Positions 37,131 through 44,975 of a stretch of 64,000 nt of DNA are shown here, piece after piece; position 1 is the stretch's first letter; every line of letters starts with the position of its first letter. The notes under the pieces were generated by a model. It saw nothing but the letters and a program-made list of their open reading frames with translations. It was not told the origin of the DNA and searched no databases. This DNA comes from Neisseriaceae bacterium JH1-16. Lineage in GTDB: Bacteria; Pseudomonadota; Gammaproteobacteria; Burkholderiales; Chromobacteriaceae. Position numbers and translations under genes: made by a program. Location of the stretch: the NCBI GenBank assembly GCA_025989215.1, contig JAPDNP010000004.1:372001-436000 (forward strand), read 5' to 3'.

Positions 37131-39227
37131 ATGCCCAACTTCTACCTCACCCCGATCGGCAGCGAAGCCGGCCTGACCAGCGTGTCGCTGGGCGTGATCC
37201 GCGCGCTGGAACGCGTCGGCCTGCGCCCGGGCTTCTTCAAGCCGGTGGCGCAGCCGAGCCACGGCGAGGACAGCCCCGAGGCGTCCAGCCACTTCGCCCG
37301 CGAACTGTTCCACCTGGCCCCGGCCGCGCCGCTGGCGATGGCCCGCGTCGAGGCACTGATCGGCCAGGGCAATAGCGACCAGTTGATGGAAGAGCTGGTG
37401 GCGCAGTACCAGCAGTCGGCGCAGGACGTCGACACCGTGGTGATCGAGGGCCTGACCCCGGACTCGGAGCGCGGCTTCGTCGCCGGCCTGAACGCCGCGA
37501 TCGCCCGCAACCTGAACGCCGACCTGATCTTCGTCGTCAACGCCGCCCAGGCCGACGCCCAGAGCGTCGCCGACCAGCTCGACATCGCGCTACAGGAATT
37601 CGGCGGCCAGGCGAAGCTCGCCGGCTACGTGCTCAACAAGCTGCCGGAAGGCACTGACGCCGCCGCCTTCGGCCAGGCGGTGTCCCAAGCCAGCCGCCAG
37701 CCGGCCGCCGCCAAGCCGCTGCTGCTCGGCGCCGTGCCCTACGAGGCGGAACTGGCCGCGCCGCGCATGCTCGACGTCGCGCACTTCCTGAAGGCGCGCG
37801 TGGTCAACGAGGGCAAATTGGCCGAAACCCGGGTGCGCGACATCGTGGTCGCCGCCCGTTCGGCCACCCACATGCTCGACCGCCTGAAGCCGGGCGCGCT
37901 GATCGTCGGCCCGGGCGACCGCACCGACGTGATGCTGGTGGCCGCGCTGACCGCGCTGAAGGGCGTGCCGCTGGCCGGCCTGCTGCTCACCTGCGACTCG
38001 ATGCCGGAGCCGGCGGTGCAGTCGCTGGTCAACCCGGCGCTGGCCTCGGGCATCCCGATCCTGCTGACCGACGCCGACACCTACACCACCGCCAGCCTGC
38101 TGGCCAAGCAGAGCCCGCACGTGCCGAGCGACGACCTGGCGCGGATGGAACGGGTCGTCGACTTCGTCGCCGAGCACCTGGCGGTCGAACCGCTGAAGCT
38201 GCGCGCCGGCGAGCCGGCCGAGCCGCGCTTCCCGCCGCCGGCGTTCCGCTTCCGCCTGATCGAACAGGCGCGTGCCGCCAACCGCCGCATCGTATTGCCG
38301 GAAGGCGACGAGCCGCGCACCATCCGCGCCGCGGTGATCTGCCAAGAAAAGGGCATCGCCCGCTGCGTGCTGCTCGGCAAGCCGGAGAAGATCCGCGAAG
38401 TGGCCGAGGCGCAGGGCATCTGCCTGCCGGCCTCGCTGGAACTGCTCGACCCGGACTCGATCCGCGGCCACTACATCGCACCGATGGTCGAACTGCGCAA
38501 GAGCAAGGGCCTGAACGCGCCGATGGCCGAAGCCCAGCTGGAAGACACCGTGGTGCTCGGCACCATGATGCTCGCCACCGGCGAGGTCGACGGCCTGGTG
38601 TCCGGCGCGGTGCACACCACCGCCAGCACGGTGCGTCCGGCGCTGCAGCTGATCAAGACCGCGCCGACCGCGTCCCTGGTATCGAGCGTGTTCTTCATGC
38701 TGATGCCGGACCAGGTGTTCGTGTACGGCGACTGCGCGATCAACCCGGACCCGACCGCCGAACAGCTGGCCGATATCGCCATCCAGTCGGCCGATTCGGC
38801 CAAGGCCTTCGGCATCGAGCCGCGCGTGGCGATGATCTCCTACTCGACCGGCAGCTCCGGCTCGGGCTCGGACGTGGAAAAGGTGCGCGAAGCGACCCGC
38901 ATCGCCCGCGAGAAGCGCCCGGGTCTGGCGATCGACGGCCCGATGCAGTACGACGCCGCCAGCGTCGCCAGCGTCGGCCGCCAAAAGGCGCCTGACAGCC
39001 CGGTGGCCGGCCGCGCCAATGTGTTCGTGTTCCCGGACCTGAACACCGGCAACACCACCTACAAGGCGGTGCAGCGTTCGGCCAACGTGGTGTCGGTCGG
39101 TCCGATGCTGCAGGGCCTGCGCAAGCCGGTGAACGACCTGTCGCGCGGCGCACTGGTGGACGACATCGTCTACACCATCGCGCTGACCGCGATCCAGGCG
39201 GTGCAGATGGAAACGCCGGCGGCCTGA
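37131..39227 (+). CDS. pta: Phosphate acetyltransferase
   Basis: The 698-residue long-form Pta interconverts acetyl-CoA and acetyl phosphate. It has an N-terminal P-loop-like domain (about 1-200), a DRTGG-type middle region (GDRTDVMLVAALTALKGVPLAGLLLT) and a C-terminal catalytic domain with LPEGDEPRTIRAAV, VSGAVHTTASTVRPALQLI and SYSTGSSGSGSDVEKV. An AGGAGA ribosome-binding site precedes the ATG. 10-mer at 39077-39086 is read as SAN; one-mismatch copies at 37817 and 38795. Confidence 0.96.
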   Translation: MPNFYLTPIGSEAGLTSVSLGVIRALERVGLRPGFFKPVAQPSHGEDSPEASSHFARELFHLAPAAPLAMARVEALIGQGNSDQLMEELVAQYQQSAQDVDTVVIEGLTPDSERGFVAGLNAAIARNLNADLIFVVNAAQADAQSVADQLDIALQEFGGQAKLAGYVLNKLPEGTDAAAFGQAVSQASRQPAAAKPLLLGAVPYEAELAAPRMLDVAHFLKARVVNEGKLAETRVRDIVVAARSATHMLDRLKPGALIVGPGDRTDVMLVAALTALKGVPLAGLLLTCDSMPEPAVQSLVNPALASGIPILLTDADTYTTASLLAKQSPHVPSDDLARMERVVDFVAEHLAVEPLKLRAGEPAEPRFPPPAFRFRLIEQARAANRRIVLPEGDEPRTIRAAVICQEKGIARCVLLGKPEKIREVAEAQGICLPASLELLDPDSIRGHYIAPMVELRKSKGLNAPMAEAQLEDTVVLGTMMLATGEVDGLVSGAVHTTASTVRPALQLIKTAPTASLVSSVFFMLMPDQVFVYGDCAINPDPTAEQLADIAIQSADSAKAFGIEPRVAMISYSTGSSGSGSDVEKVREATRIAREKRPGLAIDGPMQYDAASVASVGRQKAPDSPVAGRANVFVFPDLNTGNTTYKAVQRSANVVSVGPMLQGLRKPVNDLSRGALVDDIVYTIALTAIQAVQMETPAA

Positions 39228-39249
39228 TCGCTTGGTACTTTTCAGGACT

Positions 39250-39276
39250 AACGGCAAGCTACTGCTTGCCGTTTTT
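39250..39276 (+). terminator. Intrinsic terminator of the pfl-ack-pta operon
   Basis: Perfect 10-bp stem AACGGCAAGC / GCTTGCCGTT with a four-base loop, followed by TTT G. Confidence 0.9.
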
Positions 39277-39345
39277 GCATGGACGGGTGGAACCAAGCTG
39301 ACGCCGCCGCTGCCCATGACAGAGCATTGATTCAAGGACACCACG

Positions 39346-40155
39346 ATGAAGCTGTTTCCCCTCGCCCTCGGCCTGACCGCATCCTTGGCCGCCCTGCCGC
39401 TGCAGGCCAGAACGATCTGCACCGTGATCGCCGACGCCAAGACCGGCCAACCGCTGCTGCAACAGGGCCAGTGCAGCGAACGCTACACCCCGGCCTCGAC
39501 TTTCAAGATCGCGCTGAGCGTGATGGGCTACGACGCGGGCTTTCTGAAGGACGAGCACACCCCGACGCTGAACATCCGCGCCGGCGACCCGGACTGGGGC
39601 GGCGACAACTGGCGCCAGCCGACCGACGCGGTGCGCTGGCTGAAGTACTCGGTGGTGTGGTTCTCGCAACGCATCACCCACGCGCTGGGCGAGCCGCGCC
39701 TGCACCAATACGCCACCGCCTTCGGCTACGGCAACGCCGATTTCTCCGGCGACCCAGGCAAGAATAATGGCCTGCAGCGCAGCTGGATCAGCTCCTCGCT
39801 GAAGATCTCGCCCTTGGAGCAGATCGCCTTCCTGACCAAGCTGGTCAACCGCCAGCTGCCGGTATCGCAGCACGCCTTCGACATGACCTTCAAGGTGGTG
39901 GAGCAGACCGCGCTGCCGAGCGGCTGGACCGTGCACGGCAAGACCGGCATGGCCTACCCGCGCCAGGCGAACGGCGAATTCGACGAGGCGCATGCCTATG
40001 GCTGGTTTGTCGGCTGGGCGGACAAGGGCGCGCAGCGCGTGGTGTTTACACGGCTGATTCAGGATGACAAGAAGGAGCCGGGGACCGCGGGGGTGAGGGC
40101 GAAGGAGGCGTTTTTGAAGGAGTTGCCGGGATTGGTGAATGGGGCGGCCCGATAA
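39346..40155 (+). CDS. Class D (OXA-type) beta-lactamase
   Basis: A 269-residue serine beta-lactamase with a signal peptide (MKLFPLALGLTASLAALPLQA). Class D motifs are all present: STFK (Ser51-Lys54), SVV (102-104, in KYSVVWFSQ), YGN (128-130), W147 in SWISSSLKIS, and KTG (199-201). It hydrolyses beta-lactams in the periplasm. The motif pattern (SVVWFSQ) resembles chromosomal environmental OXA enzymes such as those of Aeromonas more than the mobile clinical ones. No integron or insertion element is adjacent; the spectrum cannot be judged from sequence. The C-terminus reads KKEPGTAGVRAKEAFLKELP. Confidence 0.92.
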   Translation: MKLFPLALGLTASLAALPLQARTICTVIADAKTGQPLLQQGQCSERYTPASTFKIALSVMGYDAGFLKDEHTPTLNIRAGDPDWGGDNWRQPTDAVRWLKYSVVWFSQRITHALGEPRLHQYATAFGYGNADFSGDPGKNNGLQRSWISSSLKISPLEQIAFLTKLVNRQLPVSQHAFDMTFKVVEQTALPSGWTVHGKTGMAYPRQANGEFDEAHAYGWFVGWADKGAQRVVFTRLIQDDKKEPGTAGVRAKEAFLKELPGLVNGAAR

Positions 40156-40258
40156 GAGCCCGTAGCTCTCTCGCTCATTGGAGGCGGTAGAAACGTCTGC
40201 TCTGTTCGGCCAACGTTTAGTGGGAACGGTAGCTTTGTCGGTCTCGCCCGACTGGCGA

Positions 40259-40421
40259 GTTACTTTTCTTGCTTCGCCAAGAAAAGTAACCAAAAGAAGG
40301 CGACCCCAGCGCGCTGGCCTTCGGCTTCCCTCGCGCCTGCCAAGCGGCCAGGCGCCGCCGAACTCGCCCCGCGCTAACGTCGCGGTGCTCGAACAAGCGG
40401 CGGCTTAAAACCTGGCCGCTT
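40259..40421 (-). repeat. Intergenic hairpin repeat element, copy 2 (inverted)
   Basis: Reverse-oriented relative of 20994-21147: hairpin GTTACTTTTCTT-GCTTCGCC-AAGAAAAGTAAC (40259-40290) followed by the GC-rich body ending GCGGCGGCTTAAAACC. A 10-mer (40205-40214) precedes it. Confidence 0.7.
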
Positions 40422-40518
40422 GACGATCGCTCGGCAGCGCGAAGGGGGATGGGCAGGTCGACTGCGGCGGTAGTGATCCAGTTGAGCCCCCCCAAAGCAC
40501 TCGACCACTCGACCTGAC

Positions 40519-40586
40519 GTTGGCCGAACAGCAGGACTCTCATCACCTGAGACCTGATCGAACTGGAACCAGTCTGTTCGGCCAAC
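40519..40586. repeat. Inverted 10-mer pair 1 in array
   Basis: GTTGGCCGAA at 40519-40528 and TTCGGCCAAC at 40577-40586, spacing 58 start to start. Confidence 0.85.
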
Positions 40587-40709
40587 CTTGGCTTATCCAC
40601 AACAAAGTCACTAAGCCAGACTTTATCCACAATCATCAGAAACGCGGCCACCAGCCAGTAAGGCAAGGGGTAGGCCAAGCCATTCCACGTTCGCCTCAGC
40701 CTACCACCC

Positions 40710-40933
40710 CATCCCCTTCGACGCCGCCGAGGACGGCACGGACAACGGGGGAAGTCGGCGAGCACTGTCCGAGTGCCGGCATCGCCGGCGCGAGTTGCAC
40801 AGCCGCCCGTTGGCCGTGGCGCCCGCAGGGCAGCCCGCGCAGCGGGCCGGCGTCGTGGGGTCGCCTTTTCTTTGGGTACTTTCTTTTGGCGAAGCAAAAG
40901 AAAGTACCCCGCCCCGCCGGGCGGGACCGGCGC
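40710..40933 (+). repeat. 225-bp repeat unit 1
   Basis: Starts CATCCCCTTCGACGCCGCCG, has GAGCACTGTCCGAGTGCCGG, CAGCCGCCCGTTGGCCGTGG and GGGCCGGCGTCGTGGGGTCG, then a hairpin TACTTTCTTTTG-GCGAAG-CAAAAGAAAGTA, ending CGGGCGGGACCGGCGC. Nearly identical to units 2-4. Confidence 0.85.
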
Positions 40934-40952
40934 TACCGCAACCCCCTCCTAC

Positions 40953-41001
40953 GTTGGTCGAATAGGGCAATGCCCCCTTCCCAACGGATTGTTCGGCCAA
41001 C
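40953..41001. repeat. Inverted 10-mer pair 2 in array
   Basis: GTTGGTCGAA (one mismatch) at 40953-40962 and exact TTCGGCCAAC at 40992-41001. Confidence 0.8.
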
Positions 41002-41025
41002 CTGCGCCCATATTCCCGCCCCCTC

Positions 41026-41250
41026 CATCCCCTTCGACGCCGCCGAGGGCGACGCGGCCAACGGGGGATGTCGGCGAGCACTGTCCGAGTGCCGGCAGCG
41101 CCGGTGCGAGTTGCGCAGCCGCCCGTTGGCCGTTTCGCCCGCAGGGCAGCCCGCGACAGCGGGCCGGCGTCGTGGGGTCGCCTTTTCTTTGGATACTTTC
41201 TTTTGGCGAGACAAAAGAAAGTATCCCGCCCCGCCGGGCGGGACCGGCGC
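41026..41250 (+). repeat. 225-bp repeat unit 2
   Basis: Same architecture as unit 1, with TACTTTC hairpin and GCGGGACCGGCGC end; a few substitutions. Confidence 0.85.
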
Positions 41251-41269
41251 AGCAACAGTCCACACCAAC

Positions 41270-41313
41270 GTTGGCCGAGCAACAAGCCCCGGCCAACGAC
41301 GCGTTCGGCCAAC
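41270..41313. repeat. Inverted 10-mer pair 3 in array
   Basis: GTTGGCCGAG (one mismatch) at 41270-41279 and exact TTCGGCCAAC at 41304-41313. Confidence 0.8.
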
Positions 41314-41374
41314 CTTTATCCGGCCACAGCAAGCCTTCAAACCGGAGCAGTTCACCCCCGCCCCAACTGCTCTC

Positions 41375-41598
41375 CATCCCCTTCGACACCGCCGAGGGCG
41401 ACGCGGTCAACGGGGGCAGCCGGCGAGCACTGTCCGAGTGCCGGCACAGCCGGCGCGAGTTGCGCAGCCGCCCGTTGACCGTGGCGCCCGCAGGGCAGCC
41501 CGCGAAGCGGGCCGGCGTCGTGGGGTCGCCTTTTCTTTGGGTACTTTCTTTTGGCGAGTCAAAAGAAAGTACCCCGCCTCGCCGGGCGGGACCGGCGC
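41375..41598 (+). repeat. 225-bp repeat unit 3
   Basis: Same architecture; contains CTTCGACACCGCCGAGGG in place of GACGCCGCC and the TACTTTC hairpin. Confidence 0.85.
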
Positions 41599-41617
41599 TG
41601 GCGCAATTCCCTCCAAC

Positions 41618-41665
41618 GTTGGCCGAATAGGGCAATGCCCCTTCCCAACGGATTGTTCGGCCAAC
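41618..41665. repeat. Inverted 10-mer pair 4 in array
   Basis: Exact GTTGGCCGAA at 41618-41627 and TTCGGCCAAC at 41656-41665. Confidence 0.85.
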
Positions 41666-41691
41666 CTCCGCCCATGTTCCCGATGCTCACC

Positions 41692-41916
41692 CATCCCCTT
41701 CGACGCCGCCGAGGACGACATGGCCAACGGGAGTAGTCGGCGAGCGCTGTCCGAGTGCCGACGCAGTCGGCGCGAGTTGCGCAGCCGCCCGTTGGCCGTG
41801 GCGCCCGCAGGGCAGCCCGCGATAGCGGGCCGGCGTCGTGGGGTCGCCTTTTCTTTGGATACTTTCTTTTGGCGAGACAAAAGAAAGTATCCCGCCCCGC
41901 CGGGCGGGACCGGCGC
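41692..41916 (+). repeat. 225-bp repeat unit 4
   Basis: Same architecture as units 1-3, followed at 41936 by the next 10-mer. Confidence 0.85.
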
Positions 41917-41935
41917 AGCAACAGTCCACACCAAC

Positions 41936-42014
41936 GTTGGCCGAAAATAACCAGATCACCAACAGAAAAGGGAGCCCATCGGCTCCCCCATCCACTACGA
42001 CGCCTTCGGCCAAC
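41936..42014. repeat. Inverted 10-mer pair 5 at the array end
   Basis: Exact GTTGGCCGAA at 41936-41945 and TTCGGCCAAC at 42005-42014; the latter lies just beyond the stop of the minus-strand FUSC gene. Confidence 0.85.
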
Positions 42015-42035
42015 CTCAACCGAACACCCCGCCCC

Positions 42036-44132
42036 CTACCCCACCGGCGCACTCCGTATCCGCTGCGCCAGCTCCGCAATCTCCCCGGTCGCCTGCTGCA
42101 GCGCGCGCAGATTGGCGTCGCGACTCGGCGGCTCTGGCTCAAGCGGCGCCTTGCCCGACTGCTCCACCTGCAGCAGCAGCTGTCCGGCCGCGTCGATGCA
42201 GCGCCGCACCTCCGGCTCGCCGCGCCGCGCCGGCAGCGCATTGAACAGATGGGTCAGCGATGCGACTTGCGACACCAGCAGGTAGTTCTTCAGCAGGAAT
42301 TCGCTCAACGCGTGTTCGGCGCGGCGCTTCGACACCGGCTCCAGCAGCATGCGGTCGTGCATCGCCGATAGCGTCGACAGCGCGGTCAGCGTCTCGCGGC
42401 GCAGCAGCCGGTAGTCGAGGTTGTCCGGTTCGGTCGGCCCCAAGGCGGTAGCGAGATAGCGGCGGCTGGCGTCGAGCACCTGGCGCAGCTGTGGCACCAC
42501 CAACTGCGACTCCCAGAACGGGAACAGCCAGCTCGCCACCGCGGCAATCGCTGCGCCGATCAGCGTGTCGAGCGCGCGCTCGCCGATCAGCGCCATCTCG
42601 GACGGCACCAGGAAGTGATACAGCAGCAGCACCTCGATCGAGGTAAAGAACACGCTGGCCAGGTAGTTGAGCTGCATCAGCCCGAAACTCAGCCACAGGC
42701 TGACGATCATCAGCCCGAACAGCACCCGCTCGTCGTGCACGAAGGTCAGCACCAGCAGCGTGGCGACGCAGCCGGCCAGCGTGCCGTACAGGCGGCTGCG
42801 CCCGCGCTGGCGACTCAGGCCGAAGCCGGGGCGCAGCGCCACCAGCACGGTCAGTAGGATCCAGTTGCCGTGGCCGCCGCCGATCATGTCGCGGCTGATG
42901 AACAGCGCGGCGGCCATCGCCAGCGTGAAGCGCAAGGCATAGCGCAGCGCGGAGCTGGCGAACGACAGCGAGGTGCGCGAGAAGCCGAAATCGCTCTCGC
43001 TGCGAAAGCGCGCCACCACCTGGTCGACCGGCAGGCCGGTGGTATTGGTCAGCGAGCCGGTGTCGTCGTGCAGCTTGGCGATCATCCGGCTGATCACCGT
43101 CACGCGCTGCTGGCTGGCCAACAGCGCGGCGAAGGCTTCGGGCGCCTTGTCGGGCAGGCCGGCGTCGCGCGCCGCCTCGATGTCGTAGGCGAGTGCGCGC
43201 AGCTCGGCCTTGACGCTGTAGCGCGAGCGCGACACCCGGCTGTTGGCCACCGCCTCGGCGCAGGCTTCCAGGTCGAGCGCGGTCTTCTGCATCAGGTCGC
43301 GCAGGAAATCGAGCGAGTCGCCGTCGGCGAAATGCTCGCGCAGCAGCGCGAAGTCGGTCTGCGCCGCCAGCACCATATCGTGCAGGTCGATCACGTCGAT
43401 GAACAGGTTGAACAGCCGCGAGCGCCGCGCGCCGAGCCGCTCCGGGTTGCGCCCGGCCATTGCGTTGAGCACCAGGTCGCGGGCGTTCTGCTGGGTGGTT
43501 TCCACCGCCATCTGCGCCGCCAGCAGTTCGCGGTAGCACAGCTCCAGCGGCACCACCGGGTCGTAGCAGTCGGCGCGGCGGTCGAAATAGCGCGCGGTGG
43601 CGAACAGGCATTCGGCCAGCGCGCGCTGCCACATCTGGTAGCGCAGCCACTGGCACACCGCCAGGCTGTAATAGGTGTAGCCGATGCCGCCGAGGGTCAG
43701 CGCCGCCAGATACGCCAGCTGGTCGTGCAGGCTGCCGTGCTGGGTCATGCCGATCACCATCACCAGCATCGCGTTCAGCCCGATGATCGACGCCTTCTGG
43801 CCGAATGCCACCGCGAACGCGCCGAAGAAGCTGATCCCCAGCACCGTCGGCCACAAGATCGCCGGATGCGCGAGGCCGAGCATGGTCCAGCCGGCGGTCA
43901 GCGACACCAGCAGCGCACAGCCGAGCATCTCGCGATGCTTGCGCCGCATCGGCCCCGGCACATCGATCAGGCCGACGCACAGCGCGCCGATCGCGCAGGC
44001 CATGCCGATGGCGATCTGGCCGAAGCCGATCATCAGCACCACCGCCGGCGCGGCGATGCCGATCGTCATCCTGAGCGCGGTGAAAAAGTGCTGGCTGTAG
44101 AGAAAGCGCCGCAGCGCGGTGGAATCGAGCAT
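42036..44132 (-). CDS. FUSC/YccS family membrane protein
   Basis: A 698-residue protein with two hydrophobic halves, one near the N-terminus (about 15-150) and one in the middle (about 370-510), each of about five or six helices, with soluble helical regions between and after. The second half has FTLAMAAALFISRDMIGGGHGNWILLTVLVALRPGFGLSRQRGRSRLYGTLAG, the FUSC/YccS-type aromatic-acid exporter signature. It probably exports an aromatic or similar compound. ATG 44132 (MLDSTALRRFLYSQHFF) fits the family start; the frame is open upstream. Confidence 0.87.
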   Translation of the reverse strand: MLDSTALRRFLYSQHFFTALRMTIGIAAPAVVLMIGFGQIAIGMACAIGALCVGLIDVPGPMRRKHREMLGCALLVSLTAGWTMLGLAHPAILWPTVLGISFFGAFAVAFGQKASIIGLNAMLVMVIGMTQHGSLHDQLAYLAALTLGGIGYTYYSLAVCQWLRYQMWQRALAECLFATARYFDRRADCYDPVVPLELCYRELLAAQMAVETTQQNARDLVLNAMAGRNPERLGARRSRLFNLFIDVIDLHDMVLAAQTDFALLREHFADGDSLDFLRDLMQKTALDLEACAEAVANSRVSRSRYSVKAELRALAYDIEAARDAGLPDKAPEAFAALLASQQRVTVISRMIAKLHDDTGSLTNTTGLPVDQVVARFRSESDFGFSRTSLSFASSALRYALRFTLAMAAALFISRDMIGGGHGNWILLTVLVALRPGFGLSRQRGRSRLYGTLAGCVATLLVLTFVHDERVLFGLMIVSLWLSFGLMQLNYLASVFFTSIEVLLLYHFLVPSEMALIGERALDTLIGAAIAAVASWLFPFWESQLVVPQLRQVLDASRRYLATALGPTEPDNLDYRLLRRETLTALSTLSAMHDRMLLEPVSKRRAEHALSEFLLKNYLLVSQVASLTHLFNALPARRGEPEVRRCIDAAGQLLLQVEQSGKAPLEPEPPSRDANLRALQQATGEIAELAQRIRSAPVG

Positions 44133-44423
44133 GGGACTCCGAAAATCGACGACAAAGGGGCCGGCCCGCCGATTGTAACGTGGCCGGAGGACCGGCTGCA
44201 GCCAGAACCGGCCCCGCAGGCGTCGCGTGGCCCGACGCATTTGCCCGCGCCGTGCCGCCGCGACCGAATTTAAGGTTTGCCGCGCCTGGATCGTATGGCA
44301 TATTGAGCGGCTTTTTGCCGGTCCGATGGCGCGACCGCGCCATGCCATTGCTGTCATCTACTTGCGCGAACATCGAGCGATGTCGGCGAGACACATCTTG
44401 ATCCATTTTCGGGGAACACCTTA

Positions 44424-44975
44424 ATGAAGGGCATCGTATTCAACCTGCTTGAGGAGGTTGTCACCGACGCTCACGGCGAGCAGGTCTGGGATGCACTGCT
44501 GGATGCCACCGGGCTGTCCGGCTCCTACACCTCGCTGGGCAGCTATCCCGACGAGCACCTGGAACAGCTGCTGCAAGCGGCCGCGAGCGCCCTGGATACC
44601 CCGCCCGGCGAGATCCTGCGCTGGTTCGGCAAGGCCGCGATGCCGCTGTTGGCCAAGCGTTACCCGAGTTTTTTCAGCGCCCACCGTTCGGCCCGCCCGT
44701 TCGTGCTGAGCGTGAACAGTATCATCCACCCCGAAGTGCGCAAGCTCTATCCCGGCGCGGACGTGCCTTTCTTCGACTTCAGCGACGAACCCGATGGCAC
44801 CCTGCTGATGGGCTACCGCTCGCCGCGCAAGCTCTGCCTGCTGTCGCTGGGCTTTATCGAAGGCGCGGCGGCCTACTATCACGAGTCCACCACCTTCGAG
44901 CACCTGGAATGCATGCATCGCGGCGACTCGTGCTGCCAGATCAAGATCACCTTCACCCCGGGTGGTGCACGCTAG
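44424..44975 (+). CDS. H-NOX (heme NO/oxygen-binding) sensor protein
   Basis: A 183-residue heme sensor. The proximal heme ligand His102 (SIIHPEVRKLYPGA) and the propionate-binding motif Y131-x-S133-x-R135 (YRSPRK) sit at the canonical H-NOX positions. The distal Tyr that gives oxygen binding in some family members (position 140) is Leu here, which points to NO sensing. The stop codon directly abuts the start of the GGDEF-EAL gene, so the two form one signalling module: H-NOX likely modulates cyclic-di-GMP output. Confidence 0.93.
   Translation: MKGIVFNLLEEVVTDAHGEQVWDALLDATGLSGSYTSLGSYPDEHLEQLLQAAASALDTPPGEILRWFGKAAMPLLAKRYPSFFSAHRSARPFVLSVNSIIHPEVRKLYPGADVPFFDFSDEPDGTLLMGYRSPRKLCLLSLGFIEGAAAYYHESTTFEHLECMHRGDSCCQIKITFTPGGAR

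Larger units (their letters stand above)
40156..42035. other. 1.9-kb non-coding repeat array
   Basis: No credible gene; the long frames here are repeated Pro/Arg/Gly-rich readings of GC-rich repeats. From left to right it holds one 10-mer (40205), the inverted hairpin element (40259-40421), then alternating 10-mer pairs and four 225-bp units (described separately), ending at 42014 with a 10-mer before the FUSC gene stop. It looks like a hot spot of tandem duplication. Confidence 0.75.

Noticed and set aside
35022-37313. 763-residue minus-strand ORF over ackA
   Set aside because: Antisense shadow of pflA, ackA and pta; no recognisable domain.
40710-41916. Possible CRISPR array
   Set aside because: Units are 225 bp, far longer than CRISPR repeats, spacers are not unique and no cas genes are near.
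40520-41950. Long ORF (476 residues) and overlapping frames in the repeat array
   Set aside because: They read the same 225-bp repeats; the products are repetitive Arg/Pro/Gly-rich with no known domain, and the starts are arbitrary.
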